The notes under the pieces: model-generated
Seen by the model: only the letters and a program-made list of their open reading frames with translations
What the model was told of the DNA's origin: nothing
Database searches by the model: none
In this document: one piece after another, positions 1-10,770 of the stretch
Layout of the letters: each line of letters begins with the position of its first letter
How positions within the stretch are numbered: the first letter of the stretch is position 1
Made by a program: the position numbers and the translations under genes
Source of the DNA: Carya illinoinensis
Taxonomy: Eukaryota > Streptophyta > Magnoliopsida > Fagales > Juglandaceae
Length of the DNA stretch: 64,000 nucleotides
Assembly: GCF_018687715.1 (NCBI RefSeq)
Contig: NC_056765.1
Span: 12,080,001 to 12,144,000 of the forward strand
Reading direction: 5' to 3'

Positions 1-196
1 AAGCAGTTAAAAACATCCACAAAAACCAGCCCACAGTCCAAAATTCCTGCAAAAAATAAAACCAGATTAAATTAAAGAAAAAAAATAAAAAGACAATAAC
101 ACAATGACATGCAAACCCAAAAAACGAAATCCATACATTTTTTTTCACAAAACAAACATTGAAAAACAAAAAAAAAAAGAAACAGAAAACAAACGT
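1..196. other. A-rich leader, no gene seen
   Basis: A-rich sequence with several poly-A runs. Short open frames here are lysine/asparagine-rich and are explained by base composition. I see no coding signal. Confidence 0.5.
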
Positions 197-618
197 GCAC
201 AAAAAAAAAAAAAAAAAAAAAAGAATTACCCTTTTCTTCAAAAGCTACGAGAGGGAGAGAGAGAGAGACGGGAAAAAAAAGGTTTTGCTTAAGGGCTGGT
301 TGAGCGGAAATTAGTGGCTGGCTGGTGGTGGTTCTCAGCGTTGGGGTTGCTCTGGTGGTGAGACTCACGGCGGCGTTGCCGTGAGAAGTGCGACGGGGCT
401 GGGCGAAAATGCACAAAAAAAAAAAAAAAAAATCAGAAAATTACTCTCTTCTTCAAAAGCAACAAGAGAGACGGGAAAAAAAAAAAAAAAAAAAAAACTT
501 GCTTAAGGGGTGGTTGGGCGGAAATCAGTGGCTGGTGGTGGTGGTTCTCACTGTTGGGGTTGCTCTGGTGGGGAGGTTCACGGTGGCGTTGCCGTGAGAA
601 GTGCGACGCGGCTGGGCG
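197..618. repeat. Tandem duplication, about 210 bp x 2
   Basis: Two head-to-tail copies can be read, roughly 197-409 and 410-618. Each has a poly-A run, then a CTTCTTCAAAAGC-like segment, a GAGA/ACGGGAAAA segment, CTTAAGGG(C/G)TGGTTG, and a GC-rich GGTGGTTCTCA...GCCGTGAGAAGTGCGACG block. The copies differ by point changes and poly-A length. Open frames crossing it on both strands are low-complexity and not convincing genes. Confidence 0.7.
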
Positions 619-1520
619 TGAGTTTTGATGGAGGAACCGAAGGGCCCAAACGGTGGCCAATCGACTTGGTGGTGCTGGTCACCGCGCGACAGTCGTGCTT
701 GGGTCGGTGTGACGGCGGCGAGGGGTTGTCGCGGCTAAGGTGTTTATGGGGGGGTTGCGTTGGTCGTGCAGGACACGGTGGAGCAAAACAAAACAAAAGG
801 GCAAACGGCGATGCGGAGAAAGTAGGGTGAGAGGTCGAAGAGGAGAGAAGGGGAGATAGAGAGAGATCTACCCCTACTGGAGTTGGACGACGGCGGCACG
901 AGCTGTAGGGGAGACGAGGCCCGGTTAGATATTTTATTAGATGTTTTGAATGGTATTGAATAAATTATTATAATATAATTTTTTAATATTAAATTTATAT
1001 TTAAATTTAAAAAATTAAATTATTTATTATATTTTATATGAAAATTTAAAAAAATTATAATAAATGTATGTTTGAAGTTGTGGTGAAAAATATAACTTAT
1101 AATTTTAGAATTTATAACTTATAATTTAAGTAATGAGTTTTACTATTAAAAAATTATTCTGTTTGGTAATTATATGTTTAAAATACTTTTGTTTATTTGG
1201 AAATAATTTAAAAAAATATTTTTTGAGGTAAAAATGATAATTATTTAAATTTTTAAAGATTATGATTATATCATTGAAAGTTTAAAAGTTATAATTATCT
1301 TGAAATTGTATGGATATTTTTGTCCATTGACGGTCTTTTTAAAATTCAAATTACGTTTCATATTATTTGAAAAAGTACTTTTAAGAAAATGATGTTTTTC
1401 CTCAAATGTATTTTTTAACTTATTTGAAATTAAAAGTACTTTAATATGTAACATCTAAACGATTTAATTTTTTCATTAAAGACCTTTTAAGAATATTTAA
1501 GCATTTTTTAAAGGAAAATT
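619..1520. other. GC-rich then AT-rich intergenic DNA
   Basis: Positions 619-910 are GC-rich with no recognisable domain in any frame. From about 920 the sequence becomes strongly AT-rich. Its CCCGGTTAGAT start followed by long AAATTT runs resembles one end of the MITE family seen again at 34669-34889 and, in part, at 53370-53500. No gene is visible. Confidence 0.4.
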
Positions 1521-1527
1521 CTTATTG

Positions 1528-1555
1528 CAGTCCTCTTAAGAGGCCTGCAATACAA
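1528..1555 (+). repeat. Left copy of a palindromic repeat flanking an LRR fragment
   Basis: A 28-bp segment built on GCAGTCCTCTTAAGAGGCCTGC, which is itself nearly palindromic. A diverged copy with the same CAGTCC..CTTAA..GGCCTG core lies at 2702-2729. The pair may be the ends of a mobile unit, but I found no target-site duplication. Confidence 0.4.
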
Positions 1556-1782
1556 ACATAATGAAACGGAGCGTTTCATTTTAATGAAACACTGCGTTTC
1601 ATTTAACGAAGACCCAAGGGAGATAGCAAAACGCTGCAAAGTCCTTTCATCCCAGAGACCCAAGACTGAGTCGGCAGAAGCTGTTTTACCGATACCCAGC
1701 AGACCCCCTCGCTGTCGTCGTCGCCGCTTCCAATCGGCGCAGAGCTGCGTCTACATCACTCAGAGAGCAGCAAAAAAAACTT

Positions 1783-2058
1783 CATTCAACTGGTTCGAGC
1801 TCAGATCAATATGAACCAAGCTGGGTATTGCCGACATCGACTCCGGTATCGACCCGGACAAAGAATTCGACACCAAGGACGCGTTCTTTAGTGAAATCAA
1901 GTCCCCAAATGAAGTGGGTATCTCACCAACGAGCCCATTCGACGAAAGATTCAAGAGTACGAGGTCTTCGAGAAGCGTGAAGGAGCTGGGAATCCCCCCT
2001 AAGCCTATTACCCGAAAAATCGATGTGTGTAAGGTTAAGATTCAAGTGCCCAGGAATA
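1783..2058 (-). pseudogene. Leucine-rich-repeat protein fragment
   Basis: Read on the minus strand, this encodes about four plant-type extracellular LRRs of the LxxLxLxxNxLxGxIP kind, with words such as [37 protein letters not shown] and [10 protein letters not shown]. The spacing (about 24 residues) fits receptor-like proteins, LRR kinases or polygalacturonase-inhibitor-like proteins. It is cut off on both sides and needs a one-base shift in a run of G near 1999-2005 to keep the repeats in one frame. There is no signal peptide, transmembrane segment or kinase domain. This is a gene fragment, perhaps captured by a transposon, since related repeats lie at 1528 and 2702. The parent gene cannot be named. 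Confidence 0.65.
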
Positions 2059-2701
2059 TTTAACAGCGAATCATCAGGATGCACAATCAGCTAGGCTTAA
2101 CATTATATCTTGATGATTCAAAAAAATATAAAATAAAAACATTATATTTTGAGATTATTCCATCAAGATTATTATTAGTGGTTTATATTTGCAAGCGTCG
2201 TTTCCAAATTTGTCTGCTGTTATGCCCCTTTGCTTACTGGTTTATGCTTGAGATAATGCCACTAACATGGACTTCAATACGGCAAAGAATACATGCTTGA
2301 TGAGAAAGGAACCTGGGTAGAAACGCATAGAGTATGTGCAAGCTGTGTTTTCCCAGACCTGAAAGAGAAGCCGTAAAATAGAGATGTTCTATTAAGGCAA
2401 ATGAGTATTTCAAGTTTCAAGTTCCACTAGGAATAACAATAAGATGCGATATTCTCACCGGAATTCCCCAAAAGCTTCCGTAATTGCCAGAGTTTCGATT
2501 CCACCTTTTCAAATTATACGCACAACTCAGTTACCGAGAATGACAAAAGGGCCGAAGGCATTGAAGGGCGTGGAAGAGACGGTGAGGTCGGTGAAAGTAG
2601 GGACAATTTGGTAGAGTGAGCTCTTGTAGAATGGGGGTAATTTAGTACATTCATATTTAAAAGTAAGGACAATTTGATAATTTTCATAATCGGACTGCAA
2701 T

Positions 2702-2729
2702 ACAGTCCACTTAATCGGCCTGTATATAG
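2702..2729 (+). repeat. Right copy of the repeat at 1528
   Basis: Shares the CAGTCC(N)CTTAA(NN)GGCCTG core with 1528-1555. Because the motif is palindromic it can be read as either a direct or an inverted repeat. Confidence 0.4.
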
Positions 2730-2999
2730 AACTGCCCTTTTTTAAAACTCCCAACGCAACTTTAAAGAGACCCTATTTAGATGAGATAAAATTGTCTAAT
2801 TTTTTATAACAATAGATATAATAATTATGATTCCAATTTAGTCCTTTGAATTATGTTAATAAACGAGAAAATTATTACAACAAAAATCAAAATAAAAACA
2901 ACTATCATACAACGAAAATACCCACAACTGATAAATCAACAAAAACACAAAATCAAAATTAAAAAAGAATTCATAAAATTACAAATCCAAAACAACCCT

Positions 3000-3480
3000 A
3001 AAAACATAGAAGGTTGCCATGAAAATAGAGTTTGGTGCAGAAAGTTTGAGAAAAGCCGGAAGAAATTATATGCCATTCTGCAATGGAAGAAGAGCCATAA
3101 ACGAAGGATTTTCCATCTACAGTGGATGTATATATAACCTTCAATTAGTACAATACTTACAGAAAAGTGGCCCCTTTTGTTATTTTTTATTTTTCGTGCA
3201 AATCAGTATCTTTTTTCAAGTACATGCCACTTTTCTTTGGTCTTTGATCTATGTATTTGGACTTTTTCTAAGCTTTTTTTTTTTTTTTTTTCTTTTGTTT
3301 TTTTCTAAGCCTATGTATTTGGACTTACTCGGTTCAATTTAGACTCTATTACTTGCTTGCATTTTATTGACTTGTGCATATATCAAATAGTGCATTGATA
3401 ATTCGATGGAAGATGAATCCGTTCCTGTTGATAATTTCTTAGCGTTCATTACAATAAGGAGTTTTGTATGTTGTAATTTT
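3000..3480. repeat. Segment shared with 14165-16690
   Basis: Blocks such as AAGGATTTTCCATCTACAGT (near 3104), CTTTTCTTTGGTCTTTGATC (near 3231), CTTGCTTGCATTTTATT and TTTCTTAGCGTTC recur in the same order near 14203, 16533, 16600 and 16650. In the second copy about 2.3 kb of MITE-rich DNA separates the first block from the rest. This indicates an ancient local duplication followed by insertions. Confidence 0.6.
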
Positions 3481-3969
3481 AATCCCAATTGGTTTTGCTT
3501 TGCCCAAAAAATGCAAAGCACATTCTCCCACATAAACACACTTTCCTTTGACCATATTCACAGGGTTTTGCTTGTTCTATTGTTCATTGGTAGCCATCAT
3601 GTCTCAATTCCTGTGTATAATGTTGAATCAAGTGCATAAACCGATATACTTCAAATTAATGCACCATCTTAGATCATATAAACATACATGATTTGTTTGA
3701 ATTAGAATGGGTCTACTCAAATGCGTGGAAGATTTTTTTTTTTCAAGGAAAGAAATTTAGTAGATACTTTCAGATGACGACTTTGTAGAGCTATATTTTC
3801 ATAATACTTTCAAAGTTTGGAACATTGTATATTATGCAATTTAAAATACGATTCTTGAGTTATATTATATACAAGTCTGGTATATCACTATGTGTCAAAA
3901 TATACCTATAAAAAAATCAAATTATAAATTAATGTGATTACTTTCCACATGACTGGTATATCAAGATGT

Positions 3970-4257
3970 TATTAAGGAAAGTGTCACAAGATAACAATAG
4001 AATTCAAACTCATCAACAAATCTGGAAGTTATCTGCAGCAACCAACAAGTCGAGTTTCATGATCTCTAGTTGCTGTAGTTTGTTTTATTTTTGTAATTCA
4101 AATCTGTATACGATAACTATAATATCTTCCTATCTGTATATGATCTCTTAGATTGTTTCTTTGAAATACCTCTGTATAAATCACCACGGAAACAAATCAA
4201 TAAATAGTGTGTGTTGATATTTTCTATTGTGAGCATCAAAACAATTAATTCTCTACA
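3970..4257 (+). repeat. 5' LTR of the copia element
   Basis: Begins TATTAAGGAAAG and ends TTCTCTACA. It matches 8563-8849 with about a dozen differences and one 1-bp indel. Both copies start TA rather than the usual TG, so the change probably predates this insertion. An internal TATAAA-like word (CTGTATAAATC) is near 4170. Confidence 0.92.
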
Positions 4258-4268
4258 TGGTATCAGAC
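4258..4268 (+). promoter_or_regulatory. Primer-binding site (initiator tRNA-Met)
   Basis: TGGTATCAGA immediately follows the 5' LTR. It is the usual plant copia primer-binding sequence, complementary to the 3' end of initiator methionine tRNA. The ATG made by the LTR/PBS junction at 4257 is therefore unlikely to be the true gag start. Confidence 0.9.
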
Positions 4269-4298
4269 GACCCCATCTCAAACGAGAATTCGATCCTA

Positions 4299-5200
4299 AT
4301 GTCTTCCCCAACTCAGCCTATCTCCGAAATTCCCCTTGTTGTTTTTAACACCACAGTTCAGATAAATGAGAAACTCACACCTTCCTCCTTTCCCCAATGG
4401 AGAGCTCAGTTTGAGGCTCTCCTCATCGGCTATGATCTTATGGATTACGTTACTGGTGCATTCTGTTGCCCCTTCTCCGACGGTACCCCATCGTCTATAG
4501 CCACGAAACACCACTGGGTTAGGCAAGACAAATTAATTCTTAGTGCTATTCTTGCCTCTACTTTCCCAACCATTACCCTTCTTATTGCCACAGCAAAAAC
4601 CTCCTACGATGCTTGGAGAAAACTTTCCACCATGTATGCCAGTAAATCACGTACCAGGGCTATGCAGCTCAAGGAGGAGCTCACCTTAATCCAGCGTGGC
4701 AATCGTTCAATTCCGGAGTATCTTCATGCCGTTAAAGGCCTAGCCGATGAGATCGCACTCATCGATCAACCCATCTCTGACGATGATGTTACCCTCTATG
4801 TTTTCCACGGATTAGGGCCTGAATGCCATGAAATTGCTGCCCTTATTCTGGCAAGAGAAAAATCTCTTACCTTTGAGGAGCTTCATGATCTCCTCATTGG
4901 GCACGAAAATTACCTGCGCAGGATGGAGACTTCAACACAGCAGCTTGTGGCTGCTGCGAATTTCACAAGTCGCCAATCTGGTTTTTCAGCCTCTCAGCAG
5001 CAGAAAGTTCCTTTGAAGAACTGGGTCTTCTCGATCTCCAAGCCAATATCGGCCCTCTAGCTCCAATGGCCCATTTCGTGACCCACGCAGATCCAATAAT
5101 CCGGGCCGGTTCACTCAGCGACGCTATCAGCCCAAATGCTAGTATTGTGATCAAATGGGCCACACGGCAAAAGCCTGCCCTCAATTAAATTTTTCTGAAA
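4299..5200 (+). pseudogene. gag: copia gag (broken) with zinc-knuckle relic
   Basis: The open frame runs from an ATG at 4299 to a stop at 5058-5060. It encodes a copia-type Gag (UBN2-like family): an N-terminal FPQWRAQFEALL segment, a central AWRKLSTMYASKSRTRAMQLKEEL segment and the DDVTLYVFHGLGPE motif. The family's nucleic-acid-binding CCHC knuckle lies beyond the stop in another frame, near 5139-5175, so a one-base shift occurred around 5005-5035. The knuckle also carries a TAG where the second position of C-x-x-C is expected, as a C-to-T change would produce. Gag would form the virus-like particle that packages element RNA. This copy would make a Gag without its RNA-binding tail. Confidence 0.85.
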
Positions 5201-5235
5201 TGACTGTTAATTGTGCAGGAACTTCAGGTGATCAA

Positions 5236-5300
5236 GAAAATAAATGGTTAATTGACGTGCAGCCTCTCACAATATCACAGGAGATATAAAAAATTTATCA
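5236..5300 (+). pseudogene. copia aspartic protease active-site relic
   Basis: A WLID start to the protease is visible at about 5248. The catalytic aspartate-serine-glycine triplet that should follow is damaged: a small deletion (about 4 bases) falls inside it and shifts the downstream reading, so the ASHNIT-like words continue in another frame. Copia protease cuts the Gag-Pol polyprotein. This copy would be inactive. Confidence 0.75.
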
Positions 5301-5425
5301 ATTCACTCTGAGTATGATGGCACTGACGAAGTCCTTCTTGGTGACGGTACAGGTTTGGCAGTCACGCATATTGGATCTTTAGCATTATCCACACCCAAAA
5401 AAAATTTTCATTTACATGATACGTT

Positions 5426-7996
5426 ATGCGTTCCAAATATAAAAATCTCATTTCTGTTCATCATTTCACCGAGCAAAATGATGTTTTCCTTGAGTTTCAC
5501 CCTTTATATTTTCTTGTGAAGGCACGAACCACGGGGGCGATACTCCTAAAAGGTGCATGTGAGAATGGTGTCTACATTTTTCCCAACTCAGTGGTGGCTT
5601 CTTCTCCTCCTAAAATGGTTGCATATGTGCATGAACGGACTTCAATCGACGGGTGGCACAAGCGTCTTGGACACCCATCGATTAAAGTTGTTCAAAATCT
5701 TGTTAATCTTTTTTCCCTTCCTCTCACCACAAATAAATTACCATTGTCATGTACTTCCTGTTCAATCAATAAAGCACATCAACAACCATTTGGCTCTACG
5801 AGTTTTCAAAGTCATTCTCCCCTTGAAATTATTTACAGTGATGTTTTGGGTCCCGCGCACGTTATCGGTTTGAATGGTGAACGTTATTATCTTATTTTTG
5901 TAGATCATTACACCAAATATATATGGTTTTTCCCAATGTCCACAAAATCTCTTGTTTCTACAATTTTTCTGCAGTTTAAATCACTTGTTAAAACAAGATT
6001 CAAATGCTCTATAAAAAGCTTGTACTCGGACAATGGTGGCAAATTTTTAAAATTAAAAAAATATTTGTCCGATCATGGTATAAGTCACTACACCACCGCC
6101 CCCTATACTCCTAAACAAAATGGTGTTTCTGAAAGACGTCATCGTCATCTTGTCAAGACGGGTTTCACATTGCTTCACGATGCCTCTTTACCTCTTTCTT
6201 ATTGGCCCCATGCCTTCCAAATAGCCACTTACCTCATAAATCGTCAACCAACACCTCTCTTTAAAAACAAGTCTCCATTTGAGGTTCTTTTTGGTCAACG
6301 CCCAAATTATCTCAAATTGAGAAAATTTGATTGTTTATGCTTCCCTCTCACAAAGCCATACAATACTAATAAATTGCAGCCAAAATCAATTCCTTGTATT
6401 TTTTTAGGCTATTCCAAAACCCAGAATGCCTATAAATGTATGGATCCATTAACATCTAGGCTGTACACCTCACGACATGTGACTTTTCATGAATTGCACA
6501 GCCCGTTTGAAGCTTCCACGTCCGCCCTAGCCTCAAAGTCACAAGCCTGGCCCACGACCGACCCATCTGCCGAAATACATTTCCTCTCCCCTGCACCTCA
6601 TTATTTCCCTCAGCAAATCCCATGCCCTAATTCCCAATCCTCTGCTCCTTCAAATTCTACACATCCAGTATGTCCCGATCGCCTCTTGGAGCCACCACCG
6701 AACTTGGAATCTGCAGCTACCATTCAAGCTGAACCTCCAGGTACATCACCCTCTATCTTTCCTTCTTTTCCTTGTGATTCGAATGATAATGCTTGTGAAT
6801 TAAATCTGAACTCATATGCCGATTTACATATGAATGTTTTACATGACTCTCTTTCACATCCACTTGCATCTAGTTTAATTCCTGGTTCATCATCACCTGT
6901 CCAAGCCGAATCCACTTCCCACCAAACCCATTCCATGACCACTAGATCTATGAACAAAATTTTTAAACCCAAGCAAGTTCACACTGTGTCCAAGCATTCC
7001 ATTCCTTTACCTTTAGAACCAACATGCGTGACTCAAGCTGTATCTTATCCTGAATGGCGTGAAGCCATGTCTAGTGAATTGACTGCTCTCATGCAACATG
7101 GTACTTGGGATTTAATTCCTCCTCCCATAAACTGTCATCTAGTGGGTTGTAAGTGGGTTTTTAGAGTTAAAAGGAAAGCAGATAGTTCAGTTGATAAATT
7201 TAAAGCCCGGCTTGTTGCCAATGGTTATAATCAGCAAGCTGGAGTTGGTTATAATGAAACCTTTAGTCCTGTGGTTAAACCAGCCACCATAAGGACAATA
7301 CTGTGTATTGCAGTCATGAATGGGCGGTCCTTAAAACAAATGGACGTAAATAATGTTTTTTTACATGGAAGTCTGACTGAAATTGTTTACATGATGCATC
7401 CTCCTGGTTTCAAGGATTTGTCTCACCCTGATTATGTGTGTCGGCTAAGGAAAGCAATTTATGGTCTCAAACAAGCCCCAAGGGCCTGGTATTCAGCATT
7501 AAAAATTGCTCTTTTAGCACTTGGGTTCCAAAATTCTAAAGCTGATTCCTCTCTTTTTGTTTATCGCAATGATTCCAATATCTACTATTTCCTTGTTTAT
7601 GTTGATGATTTGGTCATTACGGGTAATGACAAGAAGTTTATCGCTCATATTGTTACCAAACTTAGTAATCAATTTTCCTTAAAAGATATGGGTTCCCTTC
7701 ATTACTTCCTCGGGGTGGAAGTTATACCAACTACTGCAGGTGTCTTTCTCTCTCAACATAAGTATGTTCGTGACATCTTGGAATCTACACACATGGATGG
7801 TGCAAAGGATGTTTCCACCCCGTTGTCAACCACTCAATCCCTTCACTTGGTGGATGGTACAGCTGCTGTAAATAGCACGGAGTACTGGCGTACTGTTATT
7901 GGTAGCCTACAATACCTTTCCCTCACTCGGCCCGACATATCCTTTGCTGTGAATAAGCTCTCTCAGTTTATGCACAAGCCAACAGTCACTCATTAG
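5426..7996 (+). pseudogene. pol: copia pol: GAG-pre-integrase, integrase, reverse transcriptase
   Basis: An 856-codon open stretch, internal to pol, so its first ATG is not a real start. The GAG-pre-integrase HHCC zinc motif is visible (H78, H83, C109, C112), followed by the integrase core with D139 (YSDVLGP), D202 (YSDNGG) and E236 (NGVSERRHR). After a proline/serine-rich linker comes the copia reverse transcriptase: WVFRVKRKAD, FKARLVANG, a QMDVNNVFLHG box, AIYGLKQAPRAWY and the catalytic YVDD near 7597. The usual Lys-Asn-Ala in the third box reads Asn-Asn-Val here. The frame ends at a TAG (7994-7996) where a conserved tryptophan codon is expected in the link to RNase H, so it looks like a single G-to-A nonsense change. 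Confidence 0.9.
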
Positions 7997-8587
7997 ACTG
8001 CCACTAAGAGACTTCTTCGCTATCTCAAAAAGACCATCTTTCATGGTATTCACCTCAAATCCACTGCAGCACCATGTTTAACAATCTACACTGATGCAGA
8101 CTGGGCTGGAAACATTGATGATCACACTTCCACATCAGCTTACATAACTTTTCTGGGTTGCAATCCCATTTCCTGGAGTTCAAAGAAACAACGTGTTGTT
8201 GCTAGATCCACCACAGAAGCAGAATATCATGCGCTGGCCAATGGTGCATCAGAAACAATGTGGTTACTTGGTCTCCTTCAAGAACTGGGGTCTTCCTTAA
8301 ATATGCCACCTTCTCTTCTATGTGACAATCTTGGAGCTACTCATCTCAGCTTCAATCCGGTCCAACATTCCAGAATGAAACATATTCAAATTGATCTTCA
8401 TTTTGTGCGTGATCAAGTCCAGAAAGGTGAACTTAAAGTAAGTCATGTTCATACTCAAGATCAATTGGCTGATTTACTAACTAAGCCGCTGTCCAGGGAA
8501 CGCACAGAATTTCTAAGAGCCAAAATTGGTCTTGCCGATGGAAGCTCAATTTTGCGGGGGCATATTAAGGAAAGTGTCACAAGATAA
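7997..8587 (+). pseudogene. copia RNase H (beyond nonsense codon)
   Basis: This is in the same frame as the upstream pol and separated from it only by the TAG at 7994-7996. RNase H catalytic acids are visible in YTDADWAG (near 8087), TEAEYHAL (near 8214) and CDNLGA (near 8322). A C-terminal QLADLLTKPLS motif, typical of copia pol ends, follows. The frame runs through the polypurine tract into the 3' LTR and stops at 8587. Confidence 0.87.
8552..8562 (+). promoter_or_regulatory. Polypurine tract
   Basis: A GCGGGGGCA run sits directly before the 3' LTR, where plus-strand DNA synthesis is primed in LTR elements. Confidence 0.7.
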
Positions 8588-8849
8588 CAATAGAATTCAA
8601 ACTCATCAACAAATTTGGAAGTTATCTGCAGCAACCAACAAGCCGAGTTTCATGATCTCTAGTTGCTGTAGTTTGTTTTATTTTTGTAATTCAAATCTGT
8701 ATACGATAATTATAATATCTTCCTAGCTGTACAAATCTCTTAGATTGTTTCTTTGAAATACCTCTATATAAATGACTACGGAAACAGATCAATAAATAGT
8801 GTGTATTGATATTTTCTATTGTGAGCATCAAAACAATTAATTCTCTACA
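8563..8849 (+). repeat. 3' LTR of the copia element
   Basis: Matches the 5' LTR along its whole length. It is followed by GATGT at 8850-8854, the second half of the target-site duplication. Confidence 0.92.
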
Positions 8850-8854
8850 GATGT

Positions 8855-9827
8855 GTCAAAATATATAACCCTGCAAATGTTTTTTGTTTTTGTTCTTTTG
8901 AAGTTCAGTACCTTGTGAGACATTTTCTTGCAACGAGACTTCAAGTGTTTTTTATCTTTTTCACAACAGAAGTTAGGTGGCAGCAAGTTACGGCGCATGC
9001 GTGATGGATAGAGGGTACATATAGATTTACCCTCGAAATTTTTCACAATATTTTATAAAATTATATTTTAAATTAGAGTTATTTTTGTAAAACATCTTAT
9101 ATATGTAACATTATTTTATAAAAATATCTTTATTTTATAATATTTTTGTGAAATATATTGTAAAAATGTGTTGTGTGTATTATTACACTTCATTTAATTT
9201 GCCTCTAAAAACAATAAATACAAGAAAGAAAAAAAATCAAAATAAAAAATTTATAGAAAAAAGGCCGGCAACCCAATCGGCCATCGGCAACCTAAGGAAG
9301 AAGATGAAAGGAAAAAGTGAAGTGTTGAACTGAAGAAATGATTCTATGAAGTGAGGTGAAAGAAGTTAAATTGGAAACGGCATCATTTGGTTGACGAGGA
9401 AGACAATGTTTGAAGACTAGGCAAATCAACGCATTTGATCGTTGTTGGTTGAGTCTATCGTTTTAGTGTTGTGATACGCACCGTTTAATTAAGTCATAGT
9501 TGTAGTTTTGTGGTCCTTTGTAATATGCACCATTTGGGAATTAAAGACACCAAACAATGTGTTTAGCTACTATTATTTTTCTCTTACATTATTGGTCAGT
9601 TTATTATTTTAGTATAGTCTGCTATAGAGTTTGTTGGGTGAGGGTAAGATTTAATAGGAAAACTAGCAAAAGAAAAGGCATCTAAAAATTGCTTACGTTG
9701 GAAAATTTTGGAGGTTAAGAAATTCTCTCGAAAAAACCCTATTATCAATACAGTTTTCTCAGTTCAATTCTCAAACACCTCACATGCATCTTAATTCATT
9801 GCATCAACAGCCTAATAGTCTTACAAC
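8855..9827. other. Intergenic DNA, no gene seen
   Basis: AT-rich with short frames only. The first bases (TGTCAAAATATA) continue the sequence interrupted by the copia insertion. Two lines near 9440-9560 share ACGCACCGTTTAATTA / ATGCACCATTTGGGAATTA-like words but no clear gene or element. Confidence 0.4.
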
Positions 9828-10506
9828 TATGAGTGTTAAATCGTATTAATGAGTCATGTTCGTGTCGTGTATAATATACGATATGGGTAAACTCAAACAC
9901 GACCCAGCTTAATGGGTTAGATTTCCAAATCCTAATACGACTTATTAAAAAAATAAGTTGATAAGGCACGACTCGTTTTGGTCCATTATGAATTAATTAA
10001 AAATATATCGACACATTTCAATCCGTTTTTGTAAACGAGTTGAATTGACTCAAATAATCCATTTGATATGATCAACATAATTTTACATAAAATCTAAAAT
10101 CACAATATTTCCAAAAAATATAAAACTAACTATATAGGTCTAAAATTACAATCCAAATATTAAAAACACTAAAATTACAATCTATGAGAAGTGTGAGAGG
10201 TGGTCATGACTCGTGAAAACTTACTCAACTAAGAATTAAGAGAGACTCAAATATATATGAAGAAGAATTAATTCGAGATTGTGATGGAGTTTGAGTTAGA
10301 GTGCGATTGGAGTAGGATTTTTTAGTTTTTAGGTATAAGGGTAAAAATGTAAATTTAACTTTTTTTAACGGGTTGACCCATTAAACAATCGTATCTTAAT
10401 GTTAAACCGTTTTAACCCAAATCCATTTAGACTAAACCCAAACTCATTTTTTATTGTGTCGTATTCATATTGGGTTAACGGGTTATATCGCATATTACCA
10501 CTCCTA
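9828..10506. mobile_element. hAT-like non-autonomous element, 679 bp
   Basis: Terminal inverted repeats match at about 10 of 12 positions (TATGAGTGTTAA at the left; TAGGAGTGGTAA reading inward from the right). A perfect 8-bp target duplication, CTTACAAC, lies at 9820-9827 and 10507-10514. An 8-bp duplication is the hAT superfamily signature. Subterminal words rich in CGTGTCGTGT and TTAACGGGTT-like repeats occur at both ends. There is no transposase frame inside, so it would need one supplied in trans. Confidence 0.8.
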
Positions 10507-10649
10507 CTTACAACCCATTCTCACATCCATTACGTTCTTACATTGCAACCCAGAAACCTAACATCTGTCGTCAATTGTATGTAAAACGAGGTTGAGAGAG
10601 AAAATGCTATCAATACTTTGATTATTGCGAATAAGAGAGCTAAGCAAAA

Positions 10650-10652
<3 letters not shown>

Positions 10653-10721
<69 letters not shown>

Positions 10722-10725
10722 AAGC

Positions 10726-10767
<42 letters not shown>
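10653..10767 (+). repeat. Compound (GA)n microsatellite
   Basis: Two (GA)n tracts, 10653-10719 and 10733-10767, are separated by a copy of CTAAGCAAAAAA(T). The same spacer also precedes the first tract, so the unit spacer-plus-GA has been duplicated. The long Ser-Leu or Arg-Glu frames across it are artefacts of the repeat. Confidence 0.9.

Positions 10768-10770
<3 letters not shown>

Larger units (their letters stand above)
2063..3969. other. Intergenic DNA, no gene seen
   Basis: AT-rich, with only short low-complexity frames apart from the repeat at 2702. The stretch 3000-3480 is partly duplicated at 14165-16690 (see that entry). A 26-bp word beginning GGTATATCA at 3879 is repeated at 3955, exactly where the copia element inserted. 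Confidence 0.5.
3970..8849 (+). mobile_element. Ty1/copia LTR retrotransposon, near-complete, decayed
   Basis: A 4.88-kb copia element with domain order gag, protease, integrase, reverse transcriptase, RNase H, which is the copia order. The LTRs are about 288 bp and about 96% identical by eye (roughly a dozen differences). A perfect 5-bp target duplication, GATGT, flanks it at 3965-3969 and 8850-8854. The primer-binding site matches initiator tRNA-Met, and a G-rich polypurine tract precedes the 3' LTR. The size and short LTRs suggest the Ale/Retrofit-like group, but I did not test the lineage. Coding breaks: a frameshift after gag, a stop in the gag zinc knuckle, a small deletion at the protease active site and a stop near the RT/RNase H border. 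It therefore cannot move by its own proteins. Confidence 0.93.

Noticed and set aside
510..830. 106-codon GC-rich frame
   Set aside because: Overlaps equally open frames on the other strand, lies partly in a tandem duplication and has no recognisable domain.
4257..4298. ATG at the LTR/primer-binding-site junction as gag start
   Set aside because: It is created by the LTR end and the tRNA-binding site. The ATG at 4299 gives the usual gag start context.
8526..8726. Frame crossing the 3' LTR
   Set aside because: It is LTR sequence. A matching frame in the 5' LTR (3966-4151) shows it is not a gene.
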